NCBI RefSeq assembly: GCF_030253575.1
Contig: NC_080557.1
Location: forward strand, 41,740,501-41,804,500
Length of the DNA: 64,000 nucleotides
Origin: Rhododendron vialii
Lineage: Eukaryota > Streptophyta > Magnoliopsida > Ericales > Ericaceae
Direction of reading: 5' to 3'
Part shown: in pieces, positions 45,391-58,582 of the stretch
Layout of the letters: the number at the start of each line of letters is the position of its first letter
How positions within the stretch are numbered: the first letter of the stretch is position 1
Notes under the pieces: generated by a model
Databases searched by the model: none
Told to the model about the DNA's origin: nothing
Seen by the model: only the letters and a program-made list of their open reading frames with translations
Program-made: the position numbers and the translations under genes

Positions 45391-47620
45391 TCAATTTTTA
45401 CAGTATAGTACGTAGGTGATCTCTCTCACTCCCTCTCTCTCTCAAACCACACACATATATCTTGGATCAGCCGTCCGGCGGTCGTCGGTACGATTTCGGT
45501 AGGGACCCGTCGGTCCCTATAGCTGGACTTTATGTATATATATATATATATATGTCAACTTTTACAGTATAGTAGGTGATATCTCTCACGCTCTCTCTGT
45601 CTCAAACCACACACACATATATCTCCACACACATGCTTTTAGACAGTGAATGATTCGATTTGTTTTCCTATTTAATTACAAGCAAAATAAGCTGGTAATA
45701 TGGTGAAATGTAAATTGTTAAAAGAAACAAATTAATAAGCTGAACACTAATGAGTCAAAAAATAAAAGAGCTTGTTTCTTCTCTCTCTCTCTCTCTCTCT
45801 CGTTCGTTTCTGTGATCAGAATATTCAGTTTGGTTGTATGTTGTACATGGAACTAGTGTATGCATTGTGAGTGGTGTCTCGTATTGTGCCGGTAATTCGT
45901 TATGGGCTAAGAGACCTTTGGTCCAACGGCATCAGAAAATGAAGTTTAGTGAGAGGAGTAAGAAGGTACCAGGGAATGAACGTTAGTGCGAGGAGTAATA
46001 AGGTCAAGAGTTCGACTCCTCCTACAAGATTCTAATCTAATTATTCTAACAATACGAATTTCGGCCAATAAAAAAACACTCGTCACTGGCCCGCATAGCC
46101 TGAATCCCGATTAACCGATCCGTAGGTATAGTTGGGAATTTCGGGGATGTGAATAAAGAGTAGTATTTTTTTTAACGAGAAAAAGGATAGGTTTTTGGTT
46201 TGCTAACTTTGGTTGCCAGGTTCCGGTTTTGTGCCTAGCGGCAAAGATGATCTGGGCGTGGCTCCCACTGGTTTACACTGTTGGATATATCCGGTTTCGG
46301 CCTAACGACATTGTGGAGTCGCGTGTCTATGGATGGGTCTCTGGGTCTTTCTGTCTCATCCTTTCAATGTCTTGGTCTGTTCTTTGTTGCCATTGTGGGA
46401 TTGTTGATTCGACCTTAACCTTCCGGAGGTTTCTCTTGCAGGTTTAATTTGTTGGTGCAAATGCTTGCCGTCGGGTGGCGTCGATTCAGTTAGTGGTGGG
46501 GGGATTGCCTGGAGGCCAGTATTTGGAGGCAGCTCACCGCAAGCTTGGGTTGCACAGTGGTAGTGCCGGGTTGTTTGAGATGTTTTTTTTTTTGTTGCTA
46601 TCATCTCCAGTGGTTTGTGCAGGTTATTTTCGTTTACTGTGGGTAGCTCTTACAGTCTGTTTGGCTACCTAGGTGAGAAAAGAAATGAAATGAAGGGAGT
46701 GTGGTTTCCTTTATTAGTGAGAAAAGAAAATAAAGGAGTGTGATTTTTCACCATCTCATTTGAATAGACAAAATATAAGTGAGAAAAGAAAAGAGAGGGT
46801 TGTATGTATTTTTAAAAAAAAACACCCACCTCACAGTCCTCTCTCTCCGTCACCGCCCCACGATCACCTCCATCACTCCCACCGATCGTCTCCCTAAAAA
46901 AAAAAAAAAAAACCTCACAGCCCTATATCCACGGGGTTGCAGCGGTGATGGTAGGCTAAGGACACGAAGTGGTGGTGCGTTGGCAACGGTGAGGGGAGGC
47001 AGAGGAGGGGTAAAAACGGGATCTTTTCTTTTTCTCACGGAATCTCACCAATATTGGTGAGAAACAAAATGGGAGTTTGAAGGGGTTCTGCTCTCTCACC
47101 GTTTCTCACCTTCTTGTCCAGCCAAACATGCGAGAGAGAGCTCTCTCCCTCGATTTCGTTTCTTTTCTCTCGAACTCCCTCCAATCCAAATGAACTGTTA
47201 GGGTAGTTAATGACATGTGATTAGTGGGCAGGTTGGGTCGATTGGGAGGCGTTTCATTCCTTATAATGCCTTGTACTTTCAGTTCTTTTATGCCTTGTTC
47301 TCTTCCATTTTCAAAAAGAATTTTTCAAAAAATACCCTCTAGATTCCCTCCTACTTTCAACGTTCATTTCTCTCTTTATCTCTCTCCACTTATTACCCTT
47401 ACTATTTTTCAAAAATTTTTTAAAACACAAACCAAATAAAGTATTAATCATCGTAATTTTACTCAGATTAATAAAAAAATAATTTGCTGTTAAAAAAAAA
47501 AACACGGGTTAAATTTGTAGAGGGACATGAGGAGGAAAAGTCAAAAATATTGTTAGGAATAGAGTAATTTTCAAGGGCAACAAAAGAAGGGAGTCCATAT
47601 CTCCATTAAAGCTAGTCTTC

Positions 47621-47751
47621 GTGAAAATGACGGTCTAGGACGTGTTTTGATAATTAATATCTTTCAAGCACATTTTTAGCATTAACAAATATTCTCAGCA
47701 TGTCCTTAGCTGATATTAATTATCAAAACACGTCATTGGCCGTCATTTTCC
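47621..47751. mobile_element. Mutator-type MITE, copy 3 (GGGAAAATGACGG family)
   Basis: Starts GTGAAAATGACGGTCTAGGA and ends CATTGGCCGTCATTTTCC. Flanking 9-mers CTAGTCTTC and AAAGTCTTT agree at six positions, so the duplication has decayed. TTTTGATAATTAATA is shared with the other copies. Confidence 0.75.
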
Positions 47752-47871
47752 AAAGTCTTTTCTAGACATTTTTCCTTCGGTCGGGCCTAAGCCCAGTTGG
47801 CTGCACATGGTGTGTCGGAGCCAAAATTCTCTCTCAACTTCCTCCAAATAGTAGTAATTTTTTAGTAATGC

Positions 47872-47990
47872 TACGCACGGAATTTCAAAACACAACTGTG
47901 TCTCAAAACCATTCGCTACATATATCAAATGGTTGCAAATACTATTGTGTCTAGAATTGTGTTTAAAAATTGTGTGCATCGACTTTCCGG
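47872..47990. mobile_element. possible foldback element
   Basis: GCACGGAATTTCAAAACACAA and AAAACCATT on the left pair with AATGGTTGCAA and GAATTGTGTTTAAAAATTGTG on the right. The ends are loose. Confidence 0.35.
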
Positions 47991-48300
47991 GAATTGTTGC
48001 AACCGGGTAACTTGACAGTAATAAAAAAAAACGTGATGGTGTCCCAGAAGCACAACCCAATAATTTTTCCAAGTCAAGTCCTGCCATAACTCTGGAAATG
48101 AAGGGGAAGATTCGGACAACTAGAAGCAGGCACGAATTTTCAGAGATGCCCATTTGCGCTAAGCCATTGGATTGACCGACCTCCTTCCGAATCATACAAA
48201 TGTCTCAATATCAACTTATTCAAACCCATGTTCTGATGTTCAAAGTAAAATAGTGCTAAATTCTATCGAATCTGAAAGCAAGAAACTATAAAAAGAGATT

Positions 48301-48515
48301 ACTTAAGGTTGGTTGGTGGTACTGGGACTTGAGAATTGGTTCATTCCTAAAGTCTCATATTCAAAACCTCTCAAATGTTATCAGCTCTTTTGAAACTAGA
48401 TTATACATGCTCCGATTTTTATTGGGCTCCTCCTGCAAGTGAACAATAGGATGGAATTAGTCGAGGTGTGCTTAAGCTAATCAGACACCTGAGATATAGG
48501 AGTATCAATGTAACA
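48301..48515 (+). mobile_element. tRNA-derived SINE
   Basis: GGTTGGTTGGTGGTACTGGG with CCTAAAGTCTCATATTCAAA parallels the 5' end of the copy at 53366, and TTAGTCGAGGTGTGCTTAAG with CAGACACCTGAGATAT matches the family 3' module. Confidence 0.6.
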
Positions 48516-49201
48516 GCAGGCCATATCACTTACTACTACTTTTCATAGCCAATGACAAATGATAGTAATAACTTTTACACTTACAAATTTTCTATTACGA
48601 CAAAACATGTTCAATCTAAACCAACAGAATCACTTCTACCACTCTATGCTTAAAGCTGAAATTTACAAGTCTTGGATACAGAATTCAACTGGAGACGGCA
48701 AAGCCCATTTTTTCCAAGGAAAGCAGCAATTATACAATGACCTAACTTACATTTCATTTAAAAGTGTCGAAATTGTTCAATATGGGGAAAAACAATGTAG
48801 TAGAGTTTGACAGGGGGATACAGGGAAACATCTCCTTCAATTAAAAACCTTGAGGATGCTCAACAGTTACACATGATGTTACAATGGTTCACTCCAAATA
48901 CAGTACATGGCAAGTCACATTTCCATACCTCTCTCTCTCTCTCTCTGTTTTTTCTCCTTTGATCTGATGATTCTATGAATAATTACTCGGGATTACCGAA
49001 GTATAGCCCTCAACCCAACAAAATCAGATGAATAACTTAAGCTGAGGCCTGAGGGGATGGTGATCTTCCACCTCCCCCCCCTTCTAATCGAACCGATACA
49101 CCCTTCCCAACTTTAAATACCCGAAAGAACGAACCAAAGAAACAAAGCCAACATATGAGAAAACCGAAAGTTCTCAAACATCAACAGCATCACGGCGGCG
49201 G

Positions 49202-52200
49202 CTAGTTTTGAGCCTCAGCTTGGGCCTGGGCCTGGGCCTGCTTCTGCTGCTCGGCGAATCTATTCATTCTCTCAAGCAACTGCACGGCCTTTCTCTTTCC
49301 CCTATCCGTTCCATTTTGTGCCAAATCAACTAGCAGACCCGTCACTCCAAGCTCCTGAGCCTCAACCAGATATTTCTGGTCTCCAGAACAGAGGTGAACC
49401 ATAACAGCTGCAGCATTCTCTTTGTTCCTGGGGGACCCACTTCCAATAACCTCTACCAAAACCGGCACAGCCTCCGCAGCTCCAATGGCTGCTTTGCCGT
49501 CCGGATGGCTAGAGAGTATCGCCAGTATAGCTAGCGCCTCGTCCACCATTCCACCTTGTGGTTCCGTAAGTAGGCGCATCAATGTGGGCACCACTCCAGC
49601 CCTAACTGCCTTTCCTTTGTTCCCTTGGTAAATGCACAAGTTGAAAAGTGCCGTTGCAGCATCTTTCTTCCCCCTTTGGGTACCTTCGCTAAGAAGCGTT
49701 ACAAGTGGTGGGATCGCACCAGAGCTGCCTATTGTAACCTTATTTTCATCCACGACCGAGAGGCTAAATAGGGTGGCTGCTGCATTTTCACGCGCTTCCA
49801 TGCTTCCCTTTTTCAGCACGAGGACTATTCCAGGCACTGCCCCAGATGTTATGATGCTTCCTTTGTTGTCCTCGCATATGGAAAGGTTGAGGAGTGCTGT
49901 AACCGCATGCTCTTGGGTGCGCGAATCAGGTGTGGAGAGAAGGTCGACAAGCAGAGGGATGGCCCCAGCCTCTGCAATGGCGACACGGTTATCTGCATTG
50001 CGTTTGGCAAGAAGACGAATTTCGCCTGCTGCGGATCGCTGGTCTTCTGGGTTACCGGATGTGAGCTTGTGCAGTAGAGTCTCTATCTTGGTACGTTCAG
50101 CAGATGAGAAAGCCGATGAAGTCTTGTTCGGTCGAGAGCTTGCTCGTTTTGGCGATTCGACCCCATTTGCCTCGCACCATTGGGCTATGAGGCTACGAAG
50201 GACATAGTTGGGTGTAAGGGCAGTGCTACTGAGGGCTTGTTGTGTCTTTGGACATGTTTCATGCCCTGCGTCCAGCCATTTCTCAATGCAGGATCGCTCA
50301 TACGTCTAAAAAAGAGAATAGAAGGGTACTGTAAGAGAACAGTAATGCACGAACCAAGAACACACAAATCGCACTGATGCGATAGGTAGATGTGCTGTGA
50401 GACTTGAGTATAAAAAAAATCAGCATACGATGCAACTGACTTTCAGTAATCTAAGAGTGTCTAGGTAAAGATACACTACCTGCCCAGTGGAGACAATGAC
50501 AGGATCCCTCATCAATTCCAGGGATATTGGACACCGGAAATCATCTGGTATGATAATGGATTTGTGAGCCTCCTCTGTGGACACTTGCCCACTGCAACTT
50601 GAAGGAATAGAGTTTCCCCTTGACGGAGAATCCAAGTTAGGATTCTCAGTCTGCACAAAATCCTTAATTTTCTTCAGTAGCATTGACATCTTCTCTATGC
50701 TCTCTCCTGGATCTCCAGAGGCAGAAACCATCTCATGCAAGGCTATTGATTCTTGGGTGAGCTCAGCTACCCCCATCAGTTGTAATTTTTCAGCTACTCT
50801 TCTTAAGACAGCTGGATCAGCTGATACATCATTGTTCTTGTTGTAAAGGAACAAGAGATCCTCATACAACTCAAGATCGGGTACATCGACCCTTCCTTTT
50901 GCTCTTACGAATTGAGATTGTACAAGTTCAACCTACAGATATGTAGAAGGAAAGAAAATATTAATGTGAACTCCTGCACTTTGGGGACTGCTTCAATAAT
51001 CATATTTGACTAGCATCGATAGGGCAATAAATGGAGTATTTTAACCATCGTTTAGTTCCTTATCAATGCATGTCACGATCTTATATTGATTTCCGACTAC
51101 AAAGTTGTCCAAAAAGACTACTTCATGAGTGTGCTAATACTGCAAACGGATAGATTGAATATTCAAGTGAAGGAAAGGTATATTCTTGGCCAAGCAAAAA
51201 AAAAGGTATATTCCAGTGTAATGAGGTTTCCATTAAAGGAAAATGGAAGTTTTGAATGAAGAATCCAACCTGTTCCTTGACTTCATCTGAAATGTCAAGC
51301 CTTTCATAGTGAATTCCACCTAGAGCTTGTTCCAAACAAGTTGTCACTTCTTGGAATCTATTCATAATGTCATCCTTCTCTAGGACCTGAAGATACAGTC
51401 AAAAATTTGGTTTAACCAAGTGGAGAGGAGTCCACAAGACAAGACTCACAGTTCCAGATAAAAACACCCAGCAGTAACAGTTGAACTATAAGAAAATATG
51501 CTGCCCTCAATCTGAAAAGAAGAATGTAAGAGAGGAATAATAAAACACCAAAACAAACGCTAAACCGAAGAAATTGGAGCAGCCCCGTAATAACATCCAT
51601 TCAGATCTAAAGGATGTTAACAACAAACGAAGTTAACAACAACCCAACAGAGAGCAAGAGAGGGAGACTTCAACAAAATTGAGGTACTGAGAATGTCAAC
51701 TGATTCAACCAATTCCAATCTAAAACTTTGTTCAGTATATCACCATCATTTATTTCTTTCCTCAAAGAAACCAAAACCATTTTTTGTTCCTCTGGTGCCA
51801 CCCGACTTGAACACTTCCCCCAGATCTCATTTGTCATTATGCATGAAGAGTTGTATGCAAGTCACAGCTTGGTGATGCATTTCATCAGCAAAAGTTAGGA
51901 AGGCCGCTATTTTGAACTGGTCGAATGCCTAAAATGGCCTTTGGAGTCCACGACAAACCTACGCCAACAAATTTTGTTTTCTAAAACAAAATGGATTCAG
52001 CAACAAATGGAACATGGACCGAGAACAGAAGAAAAAGCTATGCTCATTGACAGTAAATGGTATATTTTCAATCAAGAAATGGCATTGTATGGAAAAAGCC
52101 TGCATGAAAACAAAAATAAAAGCAAAACCAGGAAAGCTGTTTCATAATGGTACTCAGTATTGTAATGTTCTTACTTTCTTAGTATACCAAGCGCACCTAC

Positions 52201-53982
52201 AAATGCAGTTAATCCATACACTGGTATCTGATTTCGTTTGATAAAAGCAGAAACTAAAACAGGATAAACCAACATTTATGCGGGGAAAAAACTACCATCC
52301 AAAAAGAGTTGAAAGAAAACAAAAACGAATCAGTGCTGGCATGTCGTATTCTGTTCCTATGGTAACCAACTCATAGATTAGACACTTCAGCCACATTTGA
52401 GATTAGGAAGCCCAAAAAATCTTGGACAAAAGAATATTTCCAGTGGACAAAGAATAAATGCAAGGCACCTAGAAGTACAAAAGAATCTCTTAAATGTGAA
52501 ACTACTTCTGTGAATCTGCTTCTCTCCAAACTCGGAATTTCAGTCAACCATTACTGCTTACAAATCCGAATTTATAAACAGAAACCACAAAATCAACAAA
52601 TAAAGCCACTGCTTAAGTTTATTTTACCGTGCAGAAATCCGTTGTAGAAAATTAAACATGTAGAAATCCAACAACAATTGGAAGCCCTATCACCACAAAC
52701 GCTACAACATAGCAGAAGGAAAAATTCATAGAAAAACAAAAGGAAAAATCCTGCAAACAAGTGCCGAACAAAAACCATCTTCAGGGCGGACAAAAGGGGT
52801 GCGTGAGTTGCCCCAGCCCCTGCACAACCCCAGATATTCCTGCTACTTATGGAGTACTAGTTTTTTTTTCTCAATGGAGGAAAAGGATTCAGGTAGCCGA
52901 CCCCAAGTGATTGGGACATAAGGCTCGGTTTGGTTTATGGAGTACTATTTTTTCAAGTTAGTTTGAAAAAGTTCTACGAGATTGGCCCTACAGAAACCCC
53001 TAAACTTCCTAATTACGTTTGGAAAAAACTCCTTAAAATTCCAACTTATCAACCATTTCCTGTGTACTCGAATAAAATTAAACAGCAATAACGTACACAC
53101 AATCTCGTCTCTCATTCAAACCTAGCAAGTAAAAATACATATATATTTCTCTAATCTCTTTGTACACACATACGTCATATTACAGAAGGATGTAAATTTA
53201 GATTTAAATGCGAAAATAGATGTGATTCAGGCCCTGACAAGTCGATAACTAAAAATCCTGCATCGGCAAGCAACTATATGAGTTGCTCGACTTTCTGTGA
53301 AGCTGGCACAGCACACAACCACGTTTGAAAACAAGGAAAAAGAAAACATCAATTAATCCATTTTTTTTAAACCCCCAAGGGGTTGGCCTGGTGGTGACAT
53401 GGGACTTAGGGGTTTGCTCGCTCCTAAGGTCTCACAGAGCAATTGCTTCGGCTTCAATTGGGCTCCCGGCAAGAGAGCGGTGGCAGTCGGCCCCGTGTGC
53501 GTAAGCCAGCCCCCGGACACTTGAGTTATCAAAACAAAATTATCCTTTCCTCCACATTTATCAGCAATCGAACTGATTTGTGACATTCACCTACACAATC
53601 AGTAATAAATTCCAACGAGAAAGCGAAAAACCGCATCCAGATCTAAACCAGAGCATCCAAACAGAGACTAATCAACAATCGCAACCCGGAACAAGAAATA
53701 GAACACGCTTACCATATAAATCTTGCTCCCTTCGCTAGCAAACCTGAGCAAGTTTCTGGCCGATTCCAGGGCCTCCTTCAACGAGCTCAGGGCTCGGAAC
53801 GACTCCTCGGGGACCGGCTCCTTGATGTCGCGAATCTCTTCGAACATTGGAGTCAGCAGCTTCAGCCGCCTCGCCAGGTTGCAGTACTGCTTCTTCACCG
53901 TACACCTGAAATCCGATACCACCGAAATCTCGTTGACGACGTCGATCAGCTTTTGGACTAGTGCTCCTTTCTCGTCTTCCAT
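49202..53982 (-). CDS. PUB13: U-box/ARM-repeat E3 ubiquitin ligase, PUB13 (SPL11) type
   Basis: Four exons, 53713-53982, 51270-51386, 50480-50932 and 49202-50305, join in phase 0 with GT-AG borders to 647 residues; Arabidopsis PUB13 has 660. Residues 1 to about 240 are the helical U-box N-terminal domain (starts [20 protein letters not shown]). The U-box lies at about 257-330 ([20 protein letters not shown], then [20 protein letters not shown]) and recruits the E2. Armadillo repeats follow to about 640, with hallmark blocks [35 protein letters not shown] and [19 protein letters not shown]. The tail is a Gln/Ala repeat ([12 protein letters not shown]). PUB13 and rice SPL11 restrain cell death and pattern-triggered immunity, for example by ubiquitinating FLS2, and affect flowering. 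The U-box is split between exons 3 and 4 right after STGQ. The 2.3-kb first intron holds a SINE. PUB12 is the close alternative. Confidence 0.95.
53366..53533 (+). mobile_element. tRNA-derived SINE in PUB13 intron 1
   Basis: GGGTTGGCCTGGTGGTGACA is an A-box region and CTCCTAAGGTCTCACAGAGC holds the B-box position. The 3' module reads CCCCGTGTGCGTAAGCCAGC then CCCCGGACACTTGAGTTATC with an A-rich end. It is inserted antisense to the host gene. Confidence 0.65.
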
Positions 53983-54107
53983 GGCTGCGGCGGATTCAGC
54001 TTTTCAGCGGAGATCTGGACCGTCGGATATAGTCTCCTCCGTTGAATCTAAAGGTCCGCTAGGTTTGACGGAGGCGGCGGCCGGAGTACCGGGTCCAAGT
54101 CGTATCC

Positions 54108-54111
<4 letters not shown>

Positions 54112-54146
<35 letters not shown>
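54112..54146. repeat. (GA)n microsatellite upstream of PUB13
   Basis: About 17 GA units 130-165 bases before the PUB13 ATG, likely in the leader or core promoter. Confidence 0.9.
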
Positions 54147-54149
<3 letters not shown>

Positions 54150-56750
54150 AGCAGTAGCGCGGCTAAAGAGAGAGAGGAAATGGAAGGGGCTTAACCGGGG
54201 TTAAGTTTTAACCCGAGATTTTGAGGATTTTTGCTGAGCTGGAAGAGACGTGAAGGAGTGAGAAGAAGATATGGAGGATGCACGATATCTTTTTGTCTTA
54301 TCGGCGCGGCTCGGAATTAGCTGGCTCGTCTATGTACGGTAATTTACGATTATCCGTTGAGTTCGTTTTGTGGTTTCAGTTAAAAAGCAGAACTGCCGGC
54401 CGGACCCAGGCGAGTACGTAGCTCCAGTCAATTTTCAATGACGTATCATCTGCGCCAAGGAACGAGGAATTTTCAATGGCATTTTTAATTGTTCATAAAC
54501 CCAACAAATTAAGTGAAAGAAAATACTCACATTTTATATACATTAAATAAAATAACTGTACCAAATTAAATGGCAAAAATTCTATAATTGCACACAAACA
54601 TATACACTGATACACATACACTCTAACAAGAGAGAGAGGGGGTGGAGCTCACACACACTCATAAGAAAGTTGGGGCCCGCACACATTGGACCTCTAATTC
54701 TTTTTACAATCATACGCAATTACGCACGCACTTTTATGCCATGTGTAAACGTGTATAATTGTAAAATACTAGTTGTTGGGTCCTTAATCTCGTGTGTGTA
54801 TCGGAAAAACTATTTTATTATCATGATACAAAATGAGTACTATACTTGATAGTCTTGATTAAATGGATAGTATATATCAATATCTAATACCTACCTTTCA
54901 CCATATTTTGAACAACTCCTCATTTTCACCGGTTAAAAATCAATTACTTATTCTTGATGGTGACATGATACCATAGTTGGTAGTATATCTTTTTTATCCT
55001 CTCATTTTTGGTACAGTATGTTTGATTTCACGGTTCTCATCCCCTCACTTTGTTGTATTTAGTTAATTTCCTTGAAAAATGTTATACTACTCTTTTTTTA
55101 TATATTTTTGGTACCTTACTGAAGGCAGAGAAAATAAGTGGACCACTTTCTTCTTACCACTAACGGAAGGTAAGAGTAACTGTAAGTGATGACTTCACCA
55201 ATAAAAGATTGACGGTCTAATTTGCTACTGATGAACATAAAGAATACGCGGATCAAAAATAAAAAACATAAAGAATACGATAACTGTTTTACGTACCCAT
55301 AAGAGACATGCCGGTTTACTAGCGAATCTGGTTAGCTTGAGCAAAATGTCATGACACATGACGTTGAGATATAATATTTAAAAAATATAGTCACCATAAC
55401 ATCACCGGAACACAAAAAACGATTTTTATACAAGAATTTCACTCTCAAGTTCAAAGTTGGATCTATGTGATCTTTCCTGTAGAATAAAGAATTTATTGCA
55501 AGTGCTACTATATAACTGTGTTAATTAGGTCAAACATTGATGATTAAAGTTCCATCCGCATTACAAGTTTGATGAAGCAAAGTGGGCAGGATTATTGTTA
55601 GCCCAGTTTCAATAATTATCTAGATATATAATATTGCTGATAATTGCTATATTGGAGCTGTATTTGTATGAGTGGGCCGAAATAACCAAAGATTCGGAGA
55701 GTTCAAAAGGGTCAAAGGCTTGGACCTACTGTCCAGTTGTCTCAGTTCGTCTATAAATTAAGGCGAGCCTCGGGAAGACACTCTGCTGATTTGCAGAACG
55801 ATAGCTGAACCCCAGCTACCCTGCCGAACATCCCATCTGTTATTTATGCATATCGCTCGGTACGTCTTTCTGTCATTCGGAAAGTATAACAGTGCTCAGT
55901 GAGGTATAGTTGTTCAGCATGACCTCACTTCGTTCGGATAAATTGGCTGATGTTTGATTAGTCGGCTCTCGTTCAGGGACGTGTCTTCTCAGAGACGGCA
56001 CTCGACTGTGGTTGTTGTGAAATGTTCTGAAAGCTTCCGTTGTCAGACCGAATTGACATCTCTGACCAACGTGACATTTCTAACATTGACAATTGCGGCT
56101 CTGCTGATCCTGGGGAAGCGGCGTTCATTTAATGACTTTGACACGGGATGTCATTCGAGCGTTGCTACGCGCATGAGAGGCACTGCCGAATTGGGCAACA
56201 CTCCAAGCCTTGCCTATAAATACGAGACCACCCCTTCTAGTGCTAGGGTCTAAAAGATCACTATTGCTCTTCTTTCTCTCCTCGCCATACTTTCTCACTA
56301 TACTTTTCTCTATCTTTTTCCTCCTCCATCTACTAACTAGTTCGTCGGAGTTTCTTCTCGACGGAACACCCCCTTTTGGTTTGCAGGTACATGAACCACC
56401 GTTTGTTCATCCATCCGCAATTCAACGGTAGTAAGAGAAAGGTTCAAGATGGTTCAAGGTTGTTTCAGCCCCCCACACTGTATATATGCACAACAACTGT
56501 CCTTAAAACAGAGCCAGACCAACTTTAGGGCAGCATGTGGCAACCTAAGCAGGCCTTGGGCATCCAAAAAATATTAAATTTTTAGGGGCACTTCAATATT
56601 ATTTGTAAATTTGTGTGTGTGTGTGTATATACATTTTATTTTGTTCATCTTATGACGCAAATGTCTTTGCTAGCTCAGCGGTAAATTGATTTTAGTGCGT
56701 ATAGAGTGTCTGAGTTTGAATGTTCTGGGTAGTTTTTTCTTTCCCCCACC

Positions 56751-56781
<31 letters not shown>

Positions 56782-58582
56782 AAATAAAAAAAAATAAAAA
56801 TAAAATAAAAATTTGCCTTGTATGGATGAAGATTTGGAAAAAAAAATTCAACTCTAAAAACACTAATTACTCCTATCTTTAATCATTACTCTCCACTCAT
56901 TATCCCTATCTCCAATCATTATTATTATTTCTTTCTCTATTTCTCTCCACTCATTACCCATACTTCTAATTATTACTCTCATAAAAAATTTCTTAAAAAC
57001 TCATCCAAACATAACAAATACTCCATTGTAACTGCCAGGTTTCAAAACCAAGTCAAGTAGAATTTAAGCCAACCACTTTGGCCACTAGTGACAAAACAAT
57101 TAACATGCATTGTAAAGTCCAAAGTAGTTATATAAAAACACATTTCTATCATTGTTGTTTAATTCTAAATTACGTAGGGCACTACCCTACAATTTAGTTT
57201 TGGGCATCCAAATCCCTTGGGCCGGCCCTAAACCTAAGCATAAGTGCAGGGAGACATTGGGACCATCGACCTTCAAACTAGGGGTGACAAATTGAAACCC
57301 CACCCATTAGTAAATCCAAACCCATCCATTGAAAAATAGACCTAACCCAACTCATTTATAAGTTGGGTTAGAATGGGTCACAACCCATCTAACCCACCTA
57401 TTAATGGATCTCTATTAGGTATCAATTGAATCAACTTAAATGATCCAATAAGTTATGAACATAAACCATTAACAAAAAATAGTGGAACGACTCAATCTCC
57501 TCCCCCTCTCTTGAGTCTCGCCTGTGCCAGCACCCATGCCACCAGATTATGTAATGGTCAATCCCTAGCTACCAGCCCCCACTCTCTCTCTCTTCTCAGA
57601 TAACGCTAAACCAAATTCTCTCTCTCTAAGTTGCTTTCTGTGTTTTATATACTTAAATCAACCAAACCCCTCTCTCTCAACCACACCATCCCCATAAAAC
57701 AAGCACAAACCCATTCGAAAGCAATGAAATTCCTTGTTCAATGATTTGTGCAAAATTCATGAAACTACTAGTGAAGAGTGAGAATTCGTGAGCTATCTCA
57801 ATATCACAAATACATCACCTTAGTTCAAAAAATAAGTACTTATTTAAGTTAGTGGAACACACATAAATGGAGAATTCTATAAGAATGGTGTTTTCCTTTT
57901 TGTGTCGGCAACTTTGGAAAGAAAATGGAAGAGAAAACTGAAGAGAGTTGTTTCCCATTTTTCCCTTCTTCTTTTTATTTTTTTGTTTGGGTCAAAGGGG
58001 AAAATGAATAATCATTAACTCGACATGGGGCACAAGACGGGGTCTGATCTCCTCTATCCCGAAAATCTTTGTGCCGAAAGATTTTTCAGTCGTTGGATTG
58101 TATTTTTTTTTATGTTTTAAATTCAACGGCCAAAAAATCCCCTTTGACCTAAAAGATTTATTGATCTCTGAAATCTGCTGGGTTTTGGGAAAAGTGTTTT
58201 TCTCTAGTTAAGAAGCAATTGCAAATTGAGGTCGCAAGTCAGTATTGAATCCAAAATTAATAGCATTAGCTCATTTTTTAACCGGTTGATTGAAATGTTG
58301 GAAGGGTACAATTCACCAACATTTTGGATTGAAAAGTATGAAATTATGAGTTTCAATCATACTTTTTTAAAAGACAAAAAAATAAATCACTTGACTTTTT
58401 TATTCAAACCTACCCTGAATGTACAAGGGTAATTTGGTCATTTAAATGTACAAGAGCAATATGGTCATTTCAGTGTATATGAGTATTGTAGTCATTTTAA
58501 ATTTTAATATATATGTAATTGGGTTAATGGACGGGTCGGATTTAATTTCCAATAAGTGGGTTGGGTTGGATGATATGGCCCG

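Larger units (their letters stand above)
42297..49201. other. 6.9-kb stretch between the Dof and PUB13-like genes
   Basis: No supported gene. At 42640-43015 is sequence of organelle-like composition (see findings). SINE-like copies are at 43742-43866 (minus), 45905-46030 and 48301-48515. Foldback elements are at 44230-44353, 44568-44900, 45011-45309, 47621-47751 and about 47872-47990. (CA)n and (TA)n runs are at 44920-44975 and 45355-45386. The open frame at 47743-48195 starts within a MITE and has no recognised domain. Confidence 0.5.

Noticed and set aside
46229-46672. Two open frames (72 and 65 codons) with tryptophan-rich sequence, considered as a LINE remnant
   Set aside because: No reverse-transcriptase or endonuclease motif can be read, so a LINE cannot be supported.
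47743-48195. 150-codon minus-strand open frame
   Set aside because: It overlaps the end of a MITE and a foldback sequence and shows no family resemblance.
49632-50207. Plus-strand 191-codon open frame opposite the PUB13-like exon 4
   Set aside because: Antisense shadow of ARM-repeat coding sequence; no domain or signal of its own.
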